This document shows, piece by piece, positions 19,520 to 28,361 of a stretch of DNA of 64,000 nt. Source of the DNA: Microbulbifer agarilyticus (GTDB lineage Bacteria; Pseudomonadota; Gammaproteobacteria; Pseudomonadales; Cellvibrionaceae); contig NZ_JAHVKO010000007.1 of the NCBI RefSeq assembly GCF_019800665.1, forward strand, positions 62,001-126,000. The letters run 5' to 3'. Numbering within the stretch: position 1 is the stretch's first letter; every line of letters starts with the position of its first letter. The position numbers and the translations under genes were made by a program. Under the pieces are notes generated by a model. The model was not told the origin of the DNA, ran no database searches, and was given only the letters and a program-made list of their open reading frames with translations.

Positions 19520-20062
19520 TCAGCCTTTCTGTCTTCTATTCCAAAATTCCCTCATGCTTTTTATGTATCCTTCTGAGGTGGAAGTAATATTTTTTCTTTC
19601 GACTCCTCCTTTTCTTAATTTTTTTCTTATTGTTTTCCGAAGGATCTTTTCCCATTTTAACTCAAAGCCAGTGGGTCCAACCTCAATTAGTATTTTCCCT
19701 TGGTTCCATAGTGTGCTGACTTTGTCACCAACCTTTCCTGCTTGAAGATGAAATCCATTTGCACAAAGTATTCCATCAACTAAAGAATAATGTTTTTCTG
19801 CATTAAATGAGATGGCGAATTCAATATTCGCAGGTCTTTGGCTTTTAAGGATGAGTGTTACTATTTTTTTTGACGTTAAAGCTGTGCCCCATTGAATATT
19901 TACATCGCCGGGTGGCTGATTTTCATGCGCATCTATATATTCGGCAATGTCCGGCCTTTCAGAAGAATCAATTATTATTGCTGGAATAGGCCGCCCATTG
20001 CCAAACTCAGGAGATATAATTACTCCATCGTCAACTATGGGGGTGGTCGATACGTTAACCAT
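19520..20062 (-). CDS. Hypothetical protein, third gene of the accessory module
   Basis: 180 aa from the ATG at 20062, which lies four bases after the upstream stop; an in-frame TTG at 20074 would overlap that gene. No family recognised. It has no signal or membrane segment. The C-terminal third is strongly basic (KILRKTIRKKLRKGGVERK). The gene is clearly AT-rich compared with housekeeping neighbours. Its tight linkage to the two preceding genes suggests a shared function, perhaps as a partner or regulator; that is inference only. Confidence 0.6.
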   Translation of the reverse strand: MVNVSTTPIVDDGVIISPEFGNGRPIPAIIIDSSERPDIAEYIDAHENQPPGDVNIQWGTALTSKKIVTLILKSQRPANIEFAISFNAEKHYSLVDGILCANGFHLQAGKVGDKVSTLWNQGKILIEVGPTGFELKWEKILRKTIRKKLRKGGVERKNITSTSEGYIKSMREFWNRRQKG

Positions 20063-20066
20063 TCGA

Positions 20067-20669
20067 TCAAGCAATGCGATACTCCCTTATCAAGTAGGAA
20101 TCAATTTCATTAACTTCACCTGCGGTATCTGTTATGCGCAAGGTGTATTTGTCGATGCGACCAAGTCTTCGGGCTGTGTCGTGGTGCGAAAATAGACACC
20201 AGTTCGTACATGCATATTTGGCGGGGACTTCCACTACTTGTGCGAATGGAGTAACTTTGTGCCCATGTATTGATTGGCTGAGCGACGAATCATGTTGAAG
20301 AATTATGTTGCCAGCCGAGTTGTTATGTCGGATATATGTAATTATTAATTCTATCCGCTGCGCTGAGTTTGAAACTGATGCTCGATTTATAATGGATAGA
20401 TTGAAGGCAAAGACGTAATTGTTTTCTTCGTTTACGTAGTTTATGCCTTCAATCAAATATGCGCTCAGCCCCTCTTTTTTTGATTGGTTTTCCTCTTCTG
20501 CAATTGATAATGCTCTCTTTGCTATATGGTTGCCCCTCATTGCATATATGGCCGATAAAATGGCTGTGAATGCTGAGAGAAGTGATATTAACTGATCGTT
20601 GGGCACCAATAATTTCCTTTGCTCTATTTTTTTACTCTGGCTGAAGTGCTGGCTGGCCTGAGATTGCAT
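20067..20669 (-). CDS. Hypothetical membrane-anchored protein, second gene of the accessory module
   Basis: 200 aa, family not recognised. A hydrophobic helix at about residues 26-44 (QLISLLSAFTAILSAIYAM) is followed by a short basic helix (IAKRALSIAEEENQSKK) and a C-terminal domain of about 130 residues rich in beta-type stretches (YVFAFNLSIINRAS, RIELIITYIRHN, YTLRITDTAGEV). Its start codon (20667-20669) lies inside the upstream gene, whose stop is at 20632, a 38-base overlap. AT-rich. A membrane-attached partner of the upstream nucleotide-enzyme-like protein is plausible but unproven. Confidence 0.62.
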   Translation of the reverse strand: MQSQASQHFSQSKKIEQRKLLVPNDQLISLLSAFTAILSAIYAMRGNHIAKRALSIAEEENQSKKEGLSAYLIEGINYVNEENNYVFAFNLSIINRASVSNSAQRIELIITYIRHNNSAGNIILQHDSSLSQSIHGHKVTPFAQVVEVPAKYACTNWCLFSHHDTARRLGRIDKYTLRITDTAGEVNEIDSYLIREYRIA

Positions 20670-21762
20670 GTTGTCGTAGTAACTTCATATAAGAGATGTC
20701 GGTGTCTCTGTTTTTCCATGCGGCGAAAAAATGTTTTGCCATTTCGGGTATGTCGGCTTCAACTGTTGATGGCCAGAGGCAGGGGCTGTAGTCATAAACT
20801 CTTAACATGTTGTCGACATCAAATATTCTGCCCGTGCCTTGCGATCTAATTAAAGCAACTGGCCTGTCTTCGGCCATTCGCATTCCAAGCTCAAACAAAA
20901 CATTTGGGTTGTGTTCAGTTAAATCAGCTATAACTAAATCCGCTTGGAGTAGCTCATTTACGATGGTTGATTGAATGACGTCGCTACCGCCACCTCTATT
21001 TGCGGTGCTGACTGAAAATCCATTTTTCTCGGCTGCTGGAATGATTAGGCTGTTTAGCACTTCTTGGAAATAGCCGGCTGGATGGATGGAGTCCCGCTCA
21101 ACGAATGGCATTATTACAAAACAAGATACTTTTTCTTTGTTGGTGGGGATTCTGGTCGTGGTGGCATTGGAAATAACCTCTATGGATTTTCCACTTTCCT
21201 CACCCTTTAAAAGAGGTGTCCCTGGGGTATAGTTTTTACCTATTCCTATATATCTGCAATTTTCGTCAAAAAGGGTCACGAAATCTTGGTGATGCTCATG
21301 GGAAACGGAAAACTGTGTTTGCAATACATTACTAAGGTATTCCATTTCGGGAAGGTTGTTCCCTTTGTAATATTGCAAAACGTCAGCGAAGACTTGAACG
21401 TTAAGAAACGCTTCTCTTTTCGACTCTGAGGCTGCTTCAGGGCTACGTGGGTAAACGCAGGCGCGACCCAGTGGGGTCAGGGCGATGGATTTACCTCGGG
21501 CTGCCCCCTCTATGAGGCCATATTCTCTAGCAGAATTAACCAAGTATAGAAAGTTTGTTGATTTTTGTCCGATCCCTACGGCCTTGGAAACTGATGCTGG
21601 ATCCCACGGATTACCTGCATTTTTCTCTTTCAGTGCAAGTGCTATATCTAAAGATTTTTCCAGTGAGAATTTCGGGAAGTTTTTTTGGGGGGCTCTTTTT
21701 TTTCTAATCGGAGCCGTGGCAACTTCTAGGTTTTCGATTATAGTTTCGTCTTGATTGTCCAT
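20632..21762 (-). CDS. Winged-helix plus nucleoside-deoxyribosyltransferase/TIR-like protein
   Basis: 376 aa from the ATG at 21762 (MDNQDETI); a TTG-started extension to 21804 is less likely. Residues about 33-105 look like a winged-helix domain (LEKSLDIALALKEK...GLIEGAARGKSIALTPLG). Residues about 210-355 carry CFVIMPF, ADLVIADLTEHNPNVLFELG and PVALIRSQG, the signature of the nucleoside 2-deoxyribosyltransferase-like/TIR-like fold, with E291 of FELG in the place of the catalytic Glu. Related domains act as nucleotide- or NAD-degrading effectors in several bacterial defence systems. First gene of an overlapping three-gene minus-strand module; AT-rich. Confidence 0.75.
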   Translation of the reverse strand: MDNQDETIIENLEVATAPIRKKRAPQKNFPKFSLEKSLDIALALKEKNAGNPWDPASVSKAVGIGQKSTNFLYLVNSAREYGLIEGAARGKSIALTPLGRACVYPRSPEAASESKREAFLNVQVFADVLQYYKGNNLPEMEYLSNVLQTQFSVSHEHHQDFVTLFDENCRYIGIGKNYTPGTPLLKGEESGKSIEVISNATTTRIPTNKEKVSCFVIMPFVERDSIHPAGYFQEVLNSLIIPAAEKNGFSVSTANRGGGSDVIQSTIVNELLQADLVIADLTEHNPNVLFELGMRMAEDRPVALIRSQGTGRIFDVDNMLRVYDYSPCLWPSTVEADIPEMAKHFFAAWKNRDTDISYMKLLRQHAISGQPALQPE

Positions 21763-21913
21763 GATCGCTTTTCTTGTTCCTATATTTTGTATATGGGTGA
21801 TCAATGAATTACGGGTATTTTTTAGCAGTTTTTTTTGGGGGTGCGTAAATATTTATTTCAGCAGTCCTCCCCACAACAGTTTAAGGCCATCCACTAGCGG
21901 ACAATGTAATGCA

Positions 21914-21940
21914 TAAAAAAAGCGGGCTTTCGCCCGCTTC
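21914..21940 (-). terminator. Terminator of nrdB
   Basis: On the minus strand: GAAGCGGGCG, AAAG loop, CCCGCTTTTTTT. A GC-rich stem with a T-run, 70 bases after the nrdB stop. It separates nrdAB from the accessory module that follows on the same strand. Confidence 0.85.
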
Positions 21941-22009
21941 AATACCTCTCGTCCTGTGAGCGATCTTTTTTGTAGTAAATCCTTTTCTACAGTAGATGCA
22001 TTTAGTGGT

Positions 22010-23299
22010 CTACCACTGCAGCGCACCGCCAGTCTGGTATTCGATAACCCGCGTTTCGAAGAAGTTCTTCTCTTTGCGCAGGTCCATGATTTCAGACATC
22101 CACGGGAACGGGTTCTGCGCGCCCGGGAATTGTTCTTTCAGGCCAAGCTGGCTCAGGCGGCGGTTGGCGATAAAGTGCAGGTACTCTTCCATCATGGCGG
22201 CATTCATGCCGAGTACGCCGCGGGGCATGGTGTCGCGGGCGTATGCCACTTCCAGTTCCATACCTTCCAGAATCATCTGGGTTACTTCCTGCTGGAACGA
22301 CTCGGTCCACAGGTGCGGGTTTTCCAGTTTGATCTGGTTGATCACGTCGATGCCGAAGTTCAGGTGCATGGACTCGTCGCGCAGGATGTACTGGAACTGC
22401 TCAGCAACACCGGTCATCTTGTTGCGGCGGCCCATGGACAGGATCTGGGTGAAGCCACAGTAGAAGAAGATACCTTCGGTTACCGCGTAGAACGCGATCA
22501 GGTTGCGCAGCAGTTCCTGGTCCGCTTCCGGGGTGCCGGTTTTGAAGTTGGGGTCGCCGATGGACTGGGTGTGGGACAGGCTCCACGCCGCTTTCTTGGC
22601 TACGCTCGGTACTTCGCGGTACATGTTGAAGACTTCGCCTTCGTCCATGCCCAGAGACTCTACACAGTACTGGTAGGCGTGGGTGTGGATGGCTTCTTCA
22701 AAGGACTGACGCAGGATGTACTGGCGGCACTCCGGGTTGGTGATGTGGCGGTAGATGGCCAGTACCAGGTTGTTGGCTACCAGGGAGTCTGCGGTGGAGA
22801 AGTAACCCAGGGAGTACTCTACGATGCGACGCTCGTCCTCGGTCAGACCGTTGGGGTCTTTCCACATGGACACGTCTTTGTTCATGTTTACTTCTTGCGG
22901 CATCCAGTGGTTGGCACAGCCGTCGAGGTATTTTTGCCAGGCCCAGTCGTATTTGAACGGCACCAGCTGGTTGAGGTCGGCGCGGCAGTTGATGATGCGC
23001 TTTTCGTCTACCTGGATACGGGCTGCGCCCATTTCCAGTTCTTCGAGGCCTGGGGCCGGGTCCAGATCGTTTACGGCGGCACGGGCGGCTGCCACGGCGG
23101 AGGAGGCCGGGGCGCTGCTCGCGGTTGCGCCTTCTTCCTGGGCCGCGGTCGATGCCGGGGCACTGCTTGCGCTCTCTACCTGGTAGTTAGCGCTGGGTTC
23201 GGTGACTGCCTGCTGCTCGGATTGCAGTGCGCCCGGCACCGGTTGCGGTTCTTTCGCTTTCTGTTCGGGTTTGGAATCGATATCGTCCCAGCTCAGCAT
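22010..23299 (-). CDS. nrdB: Class Ia ribonucleotide reductase, beta subunit
   Basis: Radical-generating subunit with a di-iron/tyrosyl cofactor; it works with NrdA to make deoxyribonucleotides. The metal-site helices are visible ([16 protein letters not shown] with the radical Tyr position, [15 protein letters not shown]). The ATG at 23299 ([10 protein letters not shown]) follows GGGGAAGAAG and is chosen over an upstream TTG. At 429 aa it carries an unusual N-terminal extension of about 95 residues rich in Ala, Ser, Glu and Pro before the conserved core ([20 protein letters not shown]). It lies 201 bases downstream of nrdA. Confidence 0.94.
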   Translation of the reverse strand: MLSWDDIDSKPEQKAKEPQPVPGALQSEQQAVTEPSANYQVESASSAPASTAAQEEGATASSAPASSAVAAARAAVNDLDPAPGLEELEMGAARIQVDEKRIINCRADLNQLVPFKYDWAWQKYLDGCANHWMPQEVNMNKDVSMWKDPNGLTEDERRIVEYSLGYFSTADSLVANNLVLAIYRHITNPECRQYILRQSFEEAIHTHAYQYCVESLGMDEGEVFNMYREVPSVAKKAAWSLSHTQSIGDPNFKTGTPEADQELLRNLIAFYAVTEGIFFYCGFTQILSMGRRNKMTGVAEQFQYILRDESMHLNFGIDVINQIKLENPHLWTESFQQEVTQMILEGMELEVAYARDTMPRGVLGMNAAMMEEYLHFIANRRLSQLGLKEQFPGAQNPFPWMSEIMDLRKEKNFFETRVIEYQTGGALQW

Positions 23300-23427
23300 G
23301 ACTTCTTCCCCTTCTGTGGGTGACGAGCTGTTGAATAACAGCTCGTGCAAGTGTGTGGTGTGCGGCCGGCGCCCGGCCCGAACCTCTTGTTGGATCCGGT
23401 ACCGGGGCGGCGCTTATGGTCTTGGTT

Positions 23428-23458
23428 GCAGGCGCTTCGTTTTAAAACGAGTGCCTGC
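23428..23458 (-). other. Palindrome in the nrdA-nrdB gap
   Basis: GCAGGCGCTTCGTTTT opposite AAAACGAGTGCCTGC: a 14-15 bp hairpin with one mismatch and one bulge in the 201-base intercistronic region. No T-run follows on the minus strand, so an RNA-stability or processing element that sets the NrdA/NrdB ratio is more likely than a terminator. Confidence 0.45.
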
Positions 23459-23500
23459 GGTCGCTCTCCCCCGAGAGTCTTTTAATTTAGGGCCGGCCAA

Positions 23501-26464
23501 TTACTGGCAGGCTTCACAGTCCGGATCGTCCAGAGAACAGGCCTGCGGCACGGCAGCCGGTGCGCCCATTTCCTGAGTGCTGGACTCTGCTGCCGGAGCG
23601 GCGCTGGCTGCGGGTGCACCGCCGGCACTTACTGCGTTCAGGGAGCCGGTGTTCACGGTGGATTTCTCCGTGGTGGTGGCAGCCAGTGCACGCAAGTAGT
23701 AGGTGGTCTTCAGACCGCGGTACCAGGCCATGCGGTAGGTCAGGTCCAGCTTCTTACCGTTGGCGCCGGCGATGTACAGGTTCAGGGACTGCGCCTGGTC
23801 GATCCACTTCTGACGGCGGCTGGCGGCGTCTACGATCCAGCGCGGTTCTACTTCAAACGCGGTAGCGTACTTGGCTTTCAGGTCCGCCGGGATACGGTCG
23901 ATCTTCTGCACGGAACCTTCGTAGTACTTGAGGTCGTTGACCATCACCTTGTCCCACAGGCCGCGGGCTTTCAGGTCGTGTACCAGGTACGGGTTCACCA
24001 CGGTGAATTCGCCGGACAGGTTCGATTTTACGTACAGGTTCTGGTACGTCGGCTCGATGGACTGAGAAACACCGGTGATGTTGGCGATGGTCGCGGTCGG
24101 TGCGATGGCCATGACGTTGGAGTTACGCATGCCCTGGCTGGCAACCTTCTTGCGCACCACATCCCACTCGAGGGTGCTGCTGGTGTCCTGATCAATGAAC
24201 TGCTCGCCGCGGTTCTTGGCCAGAATTTCGATGGAGTCGATCGGCAGAATGCCCTGGCTCCACAGAGAGCCTTCGTAGCTGGTGTAGCTGCCGCGTTCTG
24301 CCGCCAGATCACTGGAGGTGGAGATGGCGTAGTAGCTGATCGCTTCCATGGTGGTGTCGGCGAACTTGACGGCTTCATCGCTGGAGTAGGAGATGCCGGC
24401 TTTGTACAGCGCGTCCTGGAAGCCCATCAGACCCAGGCCCACCGGACGGTGGCGCATGTTGGACTGACGCGCGGTTTCCACGGAGTAGTAGTTAATGTCG
24501 ATCACGTTATCGAGCATGCGCACGGCGGTTTTGACGGTGCCTTCCAGCTTGCCCATGTCGAGCTTGCCGTCTTCGCCAATGTGCTGGGACAGGTTTACCG
24601 AGCCCAGGTTACATACCGCGATCTCGTCGTTCGCTTTGGTGTTCAGGGTGATCTCGGTGCACAGGTTGGAGCTGTGTACCACACCGGCGTGCTGCTGCGG
24701 GCTGCGCAGGTTACAGGCGTCCTTGAAGGTGATCCACGGGTGGCCAGTTTCAAACAGCATACCCAGCATCTTGCGCCACAGGTCGAGTGCGCGCACTTTC
24801 TTGTGCAGCTTCAGCTTGCCGTCGGCGGCCAGTTGCTCGTAGTGGTTGTAGCGCTCTTCAAACTTGTCACCGAACAGGTCGTGCAGGTCCGGGGTGTCTG
24901 CCGGAGAGAACAGGGTCCACTCTTTGTCTTCAAACACACGCTTCATGAACAGGTCCGGCACCCAGTTGGCGGTGTTCATGTCGTGGGTACGGCGACGGTC
25001 GTCACCGGTGTTCTTGCGCAGCTCGAGGAATTCTTCGATGTCCAGGTGCCAGGTTTCCAGGTACGCACAAACTGCGCCCTTACGCTTGCCACCCTGGTTT
25101 ACCGCAACGGCGGTGTCGTTCGCTACCTTCAGGAACGGTACAACGCCCTGAGATTTGCCGTTGGTACCTTTAATGTAGGAACCGAGGGAGCGCACTGGGG
25201 TCCAGTCGTTACCCAGGCCGCCGGCCCACTTGGACAGCATGGCGTTGTCCTGGATAGCACCGTAGATGCCGTGCAGGTCGTCCGGCACGGTAGTCAGGTA
25301 GCAGGAGGACAGCTGCGGGCGCAGGGTACCGGCGTTAAACAGTGTCGGCGTGGAGCTCATGTAGTCGAAGGAGCTCAGCAGGTTGTAGAACTCGATCGCG
25401 CGGGCGTTCGGGTCTTCTTCATTAATGGCGAGGCCCATGGCAACACGCATGAAGAAAATCTGCGGCAGTTCGAAGCGGATTTCATCGCTGTGGATGAAGT
25501 AGCGGTCGTACAGGGTCTGCAGGCCGAGGTAGGTGAACTGGTGATCGCACTCGGGCTTGATCGCTTCACCCAGCTTTTCCAGGTCGAAGCTGGCCAGTGC
25601 CGGGTCCAGCAGTTCCAGTTCAATACCTTTTTCCACGTACGCCGCCAGTGCCGGCTTGTACAGGGTTTCCATTTCCTGCTGGGTTGCGGACTCGGCAACG
25701 CCCAGGAAGCGCAGGGCTTCGGAGCGCAGTTTGTCCAGCAGCAGGAAGGCGGTTGCGTAGGTGTAGTTGGGCTCTTGCTCAACCAGGGTACGCGCGGTGA
25801 TTACCAGTGCGGTATTGATGTCGGTTTCGGAAACACCGTCGTACAGGTTCTTCAGTGCTTCGCCGAGGATCAGGTCGCCGTCGACGTCGGTCAGGCCTTC
25901 GCAGGCTTCGCGAACGATGGTGCGCAGGCGCTCCATATCCAGCGGTACCAGCTTGCCTTCTTTACTGCCGTCTTCAACTTTTACGCGAATGCTCGGGTGC
26001 ATGTCGGCAGCCGCTTCCGGTGCCGCTGCTTTCTCTTTTTCTTTCTCAGCACGCAGACGCGCGTGCTCTTCACGGTACAGCACGTAGTCGCGCGCGATTT
26101 TGTGTTCGCCGGCACGCATCAGTTCCAGCTCAACCTGGTCCTGAATTTCTTCAATATGAATGGTGCCACCGGAAGGCATACGGCGCTTGAAGGTTGCGCT
26201 GATATGGGAAACCAGATCGGCCACGCGCTCGTGGATACGGCTGGAGGCCGCGGCAGTGCCACCTTCCACGGCGAGGAACGCCTTGGTGACGGCTACAGAG
26301 ATTTTGCTGTCGGCGTACGGCACCACAGTACCGTTGCGCTTGATAACACGGATCTGACCGGGGGCAGTGGCAGCCAGTGAGGTATTGCTGCTGGCCTGGT
26401 CTGTTACCGATTCCTTGGTGGTGCCGTTTGGCTCAGACTGGGGGCGCCCTGTCTCTGTGTGCAT
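23501..26464 (-). CDS. nrdA: Class Ia ribonucleotide reductase, alpha subunit
   Basis: Catalytic subunit that reduces ribonucleoside diphosphates. The ATG at 26464 has GGAG nine bases upstream, giving 987 aa. The N-terminus carries an ATP-cone (IRVIKRNGTVVPYADSKIS, about 37-125) and a second cone-like segment (about 150-250), the two-cone layout known from Pseudomonas NrdA. The core shows SSCYLTTVPD, NLCTEITLNT and RHRPVGLGLMGFQDALY; the C-terminal DPDCEACQ holds the redox pair (C983/C986) that is re-reduced by thioredoxin or glutaredoxin. It is preceded by a long region with NrdR- and DnaA-type sites. Confidence 0.96.
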   Translation of the reverse strand: MHTETGRPQSEPNGTTKESVTDQASSNTSLAATAPGQIRVIKRNGTVVPYADSKISVAVTKAFLAVEGGTAAASSRIHERVADLVSHISATFKRRMPSGGTIHIEEIQDQVELELMRAGEHKIARDYVLYREEHARLRAEKEKEKAAAPEAAADMHPSIRVKVEDGSKEGKLVPLDMERLRTIVREACEGLTDVDGDLILGEALKNLYDGVSETDINTALVITARTLVEQEPNYTYATAFLLLDKLRSEALRFLGVAESATQQEMETLYKPALAAYVEKGIELELLDPALASFDLEKLGEAIKPECDHQFTYLGLQTLYDRYFIHSDEIRFELPQIFFMRVAMGLAINEEDPNARAIEFYNLLSSFDYMSSTPTLFNAGTLRPQLSSCYLTTVPDDLHGIYGAIQDNAMLSKWAGGLGNDWTPVRSLGSYIKGTNGKSQGVVPFLKVANDTAVAVNQGGKRKGAVCAYLETWHLDIEEFLELRKNTGDDRRRTHDMNTANWVPDLFMKRVFEDKEWTLFSPADTPDLHDLFGDKFEERYNHYEQLAADGKLKLHKKVRALDLWRKMLGMLFETGHPWITFKDACNLRSPQQHAGVVHSSNLCTEITLNTKANDEIAVCNLGSVNLSQHIGEDGKLDMGKLEGTVKTAVRMLDNVIDINYYSVETARQSNMRHRPVGLGLMGFQDALYKAGISYSSDEAVKFADTTMEAISYYAISTSSDLAAERGSYTSYEGSLWSQGILPIDSIEILAKNRGEQFIDQDTSSTLEWDVVRKKVASQGMRNSNVMAIAPTATIANITGVSQSIEPTYQNLYVKSNLSGEFTVVNPYLVHDLKARGLWDKVMVNDLKYYEGSVQKIDRIPADLKAKYATAFEVEPRWIVDAASRRQKWIDQAQSLNLYIAGANGKKLDLTYRMAWYRGLKTTYYLRALAATTTEKSTVNTGSLNAVSAGGAPAASAAPAAESSTQEMGAPAAVPQACSLDDPDCEACQ

Positions 26465-26849
26465 GAAATTCTCCGTAAATTGTGCGTGCGTGTCGTGGTC
26501 GACTGCTTTTGGTTTTTGCTTTGATTTATACAAGTTCGGCTTGTGGCCTTAACTCTTTACGCAACCGTTAGTAGCTCTTGGTTAAGTGCCATTTGTTAAG
26601 TGCCATTGCATCGGTCACTTAACTGGCGCTTATTTATTGCCCAGCACAGTCTCTTGAGGAACCAAAACGATTCCACAGGCACAAGTAGTTGCGGCGAAGT
26701 ACAGGCTTCGCTCGGGTAACTCTTGTGGGGTACATCTTTGAAACTGCGATTGGCCTGAGCGCATTGCCCGGGTGTCGCGTTTTTGCCCAGAAGAGGGCGC
26801 CTAAAACGGACAACCTGCTGTGCCAACTAGTTGGTGCGAAAGAGGTCGA

Positions 26850-26865
26850 ACACAAGATATTGTGG
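26850..26865 (-). promoter_or_regulatory. Candidate NrdR box A
   Basis: ACACAAGATATTGTGG agrees at 14 of 16 positions with the NrdR box consensus acaCwAtATaTwGtgt. NrdR is the ATP/dATP-sensing repressor of nrd operons. It lies about 385 bases upstream of the nrdA start. Confidence 0.65.
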
Positions 26866-26926
26866 TTGTGGAAAGTGCCTGGCGACGTTTTCCCAAGGGT
26901 AATTTGGGGTTCGCTTGCCACCTAAA

Positions 26927-26942
26927 CCCAATATGTTGGGGT
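26927..26942 (-). promoter_or_regulatory. Candidate NrdR box B
   Basis: ACCCAATATGTTGGGG agrees at 12 of 16 positions with the NrdR consensus and sits in a larger palindrome. It and box A are flanked by inverted copies of GGTCGAA/TTCGACC, so the two sites are related as inverted repeats about 77 bases apart, wider than the usual NrdR pair spacing. Confidence 0.5.
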
Positions 26943-27012
26943 TCGACCTCGAATGAGCAACAAGATAATGCGGTTGGGGGGGTAATTCAAGGCGGATAAC
27001 TCTGGAGTTACT

Positions 27013-27021
27013 TGTGGATAA
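27013..27021 (-). promoter_or_regulatory. Perfect DnaA box upstream of nrdA
   Basis: TGTGGATAA (TTATCCACA on the minus strand), a perfect R1-type DnaA 9-mer. DnaA boxes control nrdAB in E. coli; this one is part of a pair with 27282-27290. Confidence 0.5.
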
Positions 27022-27281
27022 TTTGTGGGTAGCCGGCACGGCGGTGGATTTTTCCTGTCGCTAGCGCCCGTCATTACTGGCCGGGTATAAAAAGTGAGCA
27101 GTGGATTGCGCGGGGCGGGGGTTTTAAGAATATTTTTTAATAGTAATCGGGTCTCAAATTAAGCCCGGCAATAACCGCGCGAGGTTGCACATTGTGTGAT
27201 CAAACCGACACTGTTAGGTCGATTTTTGCGCCAGTCGTGGCTTTTGGCCCTTTCGAGTAATTTGCTGCCAGTGGCGTAATC

Positions 27282-27290
27282 TGTGGATAA
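27282..27290 (-). promoter_or_regulatory. Second perfect DnaA box upstream of nrdA
   Basis: TGTGGATAA again, same orientation, 269 bases from the first. It is nearer to the end of argF, so its role for nrdA is less sure. Confidence 0.4.
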
Positions 27291-27361
27291 AAATTGCGCA
27301 TTCATGTGGGTCGTGTGTGGGGCCTGCGGGTACAAAAAATGTTCACTTGATGAGCCGCTAC

Positions 27362-27392
27362 AAAAAAGGGCGCCAGAATGTTCTGGCGCCCT
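27362..27392 (-). terminator. Terminator of argDF
   Basis: On the minus strand AAGGGCGCCAGAA, CAT, TTCTGGCGCCCTT then TTTTG: a perfect 13-bp stem with a T-run, 34 bases after the argF stop. Confidence 0.9.
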
Positions 27393-27425
27393 TCGGCGTT
27401 CAGGATGCAAAGGATCCGAACGCGA

Positions 27426-28343
27426 TCAGCCGTTGCTGTTTTCCTGTAGGAATTCCATCAGCGCTTTCTGTGCGTGCAGGCGGTTTTCCGCCTCGTCCCA
27501 CACCACCGAGATCTTTTCATCTTCCAGCAGATCGCCGCTCACTTCTTCACCGCGGTGTGCGGGCAAGCAGTGCATGAAGATCGCATCGCTGTTGGCGTGG
27601 CTCATCAGCTCGTGATCCACCAGGTAACCTTCGAAGGCTTTCAGGCGGATCTGTTGTTCGGTCTCCTGACCCATGGAAGCCCACACGTCGGTGGCTACCC
27701 AATCGGCGCCGCTCACCGCTTCTTGCGGCGTGCGCACGATTTTTACCCGGTCTTTGGCGCGGGCGACAATGGATTCGTCCGGGTCATAACCTTCGGGGCA
27801 GGCAATGCGCAGTTCAAAGTCGTACATCAATGCGGCATTGATGTAGGAGTGGCACATGTTGTTGCCGTCACCAACCCAGGCCACGGCCTTGCCTTCCGGG
27901 CTGCCGCGGTGTTCCACATAGGTTTGTAGGTCCGCGAGCAGCTGGCAGGGGTGGTAGCTGTCGGACAGGGCGTTGATCACCGGTACCTTGCTGTACTCGG
28001 CGAAGCGCTCAAGCACGTTGTGGCCGAAGGTGCGGATCATCACCATGTCCACCATGCGCGAAATTACGCGGGCGCTGTCTTCAATGGGTTCGCCGCGGCC
28101 CAGTTGGGTGTCGCGCGGGGACAGGAACAGTGCACTACCGCCCATCTGTGCCATGCCCGCTTCAAAAGACACGCGGGTACGGGTTGAGGACTTTTCAAAA
28201 ATCATCCCCAGCACTTTGTCGCGAAACGGTTCGCTGCTGACACCCTGGTTGCGCAGGGCTTTCAGTTCGATGGCGCGCTCGATAACCGCGCGCAGTTCTT
28301 CCTGGCTCAGGTCGAGGAGGGTGAGAAAATGTCTGACTGCCAT
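27426..28343 (-). CDS. argF: Ornithine carbamoyltransferase
   Basis: Condenses ornithine and carbamoyl phosphate to citrulline in arginine synthesis. The carbamoyl-phosphate motif [13 protein letters not shown] is near residue 53, with [11 protein letters not shown] in the middle and the ornithine-binding [11 protein letters not shown] near the C-terminus. At 305 aa it is the normal anabolic size. ATG at 28343 follows CGGAGGAAACC. It lies 18 bases after the argD stop and ends at a strong terminator, so argD-argF form a two-gene arginine operon. Confidence 0.96.
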   Translation of the reverse strand: MAVRHFLTLLDLSQEELRAVIERAIELKALRNQGVSSEPFRDKVLGMIFEKSSTRTRVSFEAGMAQMGGSALFLSPRDTQLGRGEPIEDSARVISRMVDMVMIRTFGHNVLERFAEYSKVPVINALSDSYHPCQLLADLQTYVEHRGSPEGKAVAWVGDGNNMCHSYINAALMYDFELRIACPEGYDPDESIVARAKDRVKIVRTPQEAVSGADWVATDVWASMGQETEQQIRLKAFEGYLVDHELMSHANSDAIFMHCLPAHRGEEVSGDLLEDEKISVVWDEAENRLHAQKALMEFLQENSNG

Positions 28344-28361
28344 GTTTGGTTTCCTCCGAAT

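Larger units (their letters stand above)
26465..27361 (-). promoter_or_regulatory. Long non-coding regulatory region upstream of nrdA
   Basis: About 900 bases between nrdA and the argF terminator with no convincing gene; the short open frames here overlap on opposite strands and lack ribosome sites. Near the nrdA start there is a direct repeat GTTAAGTGCCATT (26580-26607). The middle holds two NrdR-like palindromes and the distal part two perfect DnaA 9-mers (listed separately). Confidence 0.6.

Noticed and set aside
21956-23323. 455-residue open frame antisense to nrdB
   Set aside because: Shadow of nrdB in a GC-rich genome; no family motif, and it would read through the nrdB terminator.
23978-26380. 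800-residue open frame antisense to nrdA
   Set aside because: It mirrors the codon structure of nrdA, has no ribosome site, and its composition is not protein-like.
26596-27039. Several short open frames upstream of nrdA
   Set aside because: They overlap one another on opposite strands and contain the NrdR-like sites; better explained as a regulatory region.
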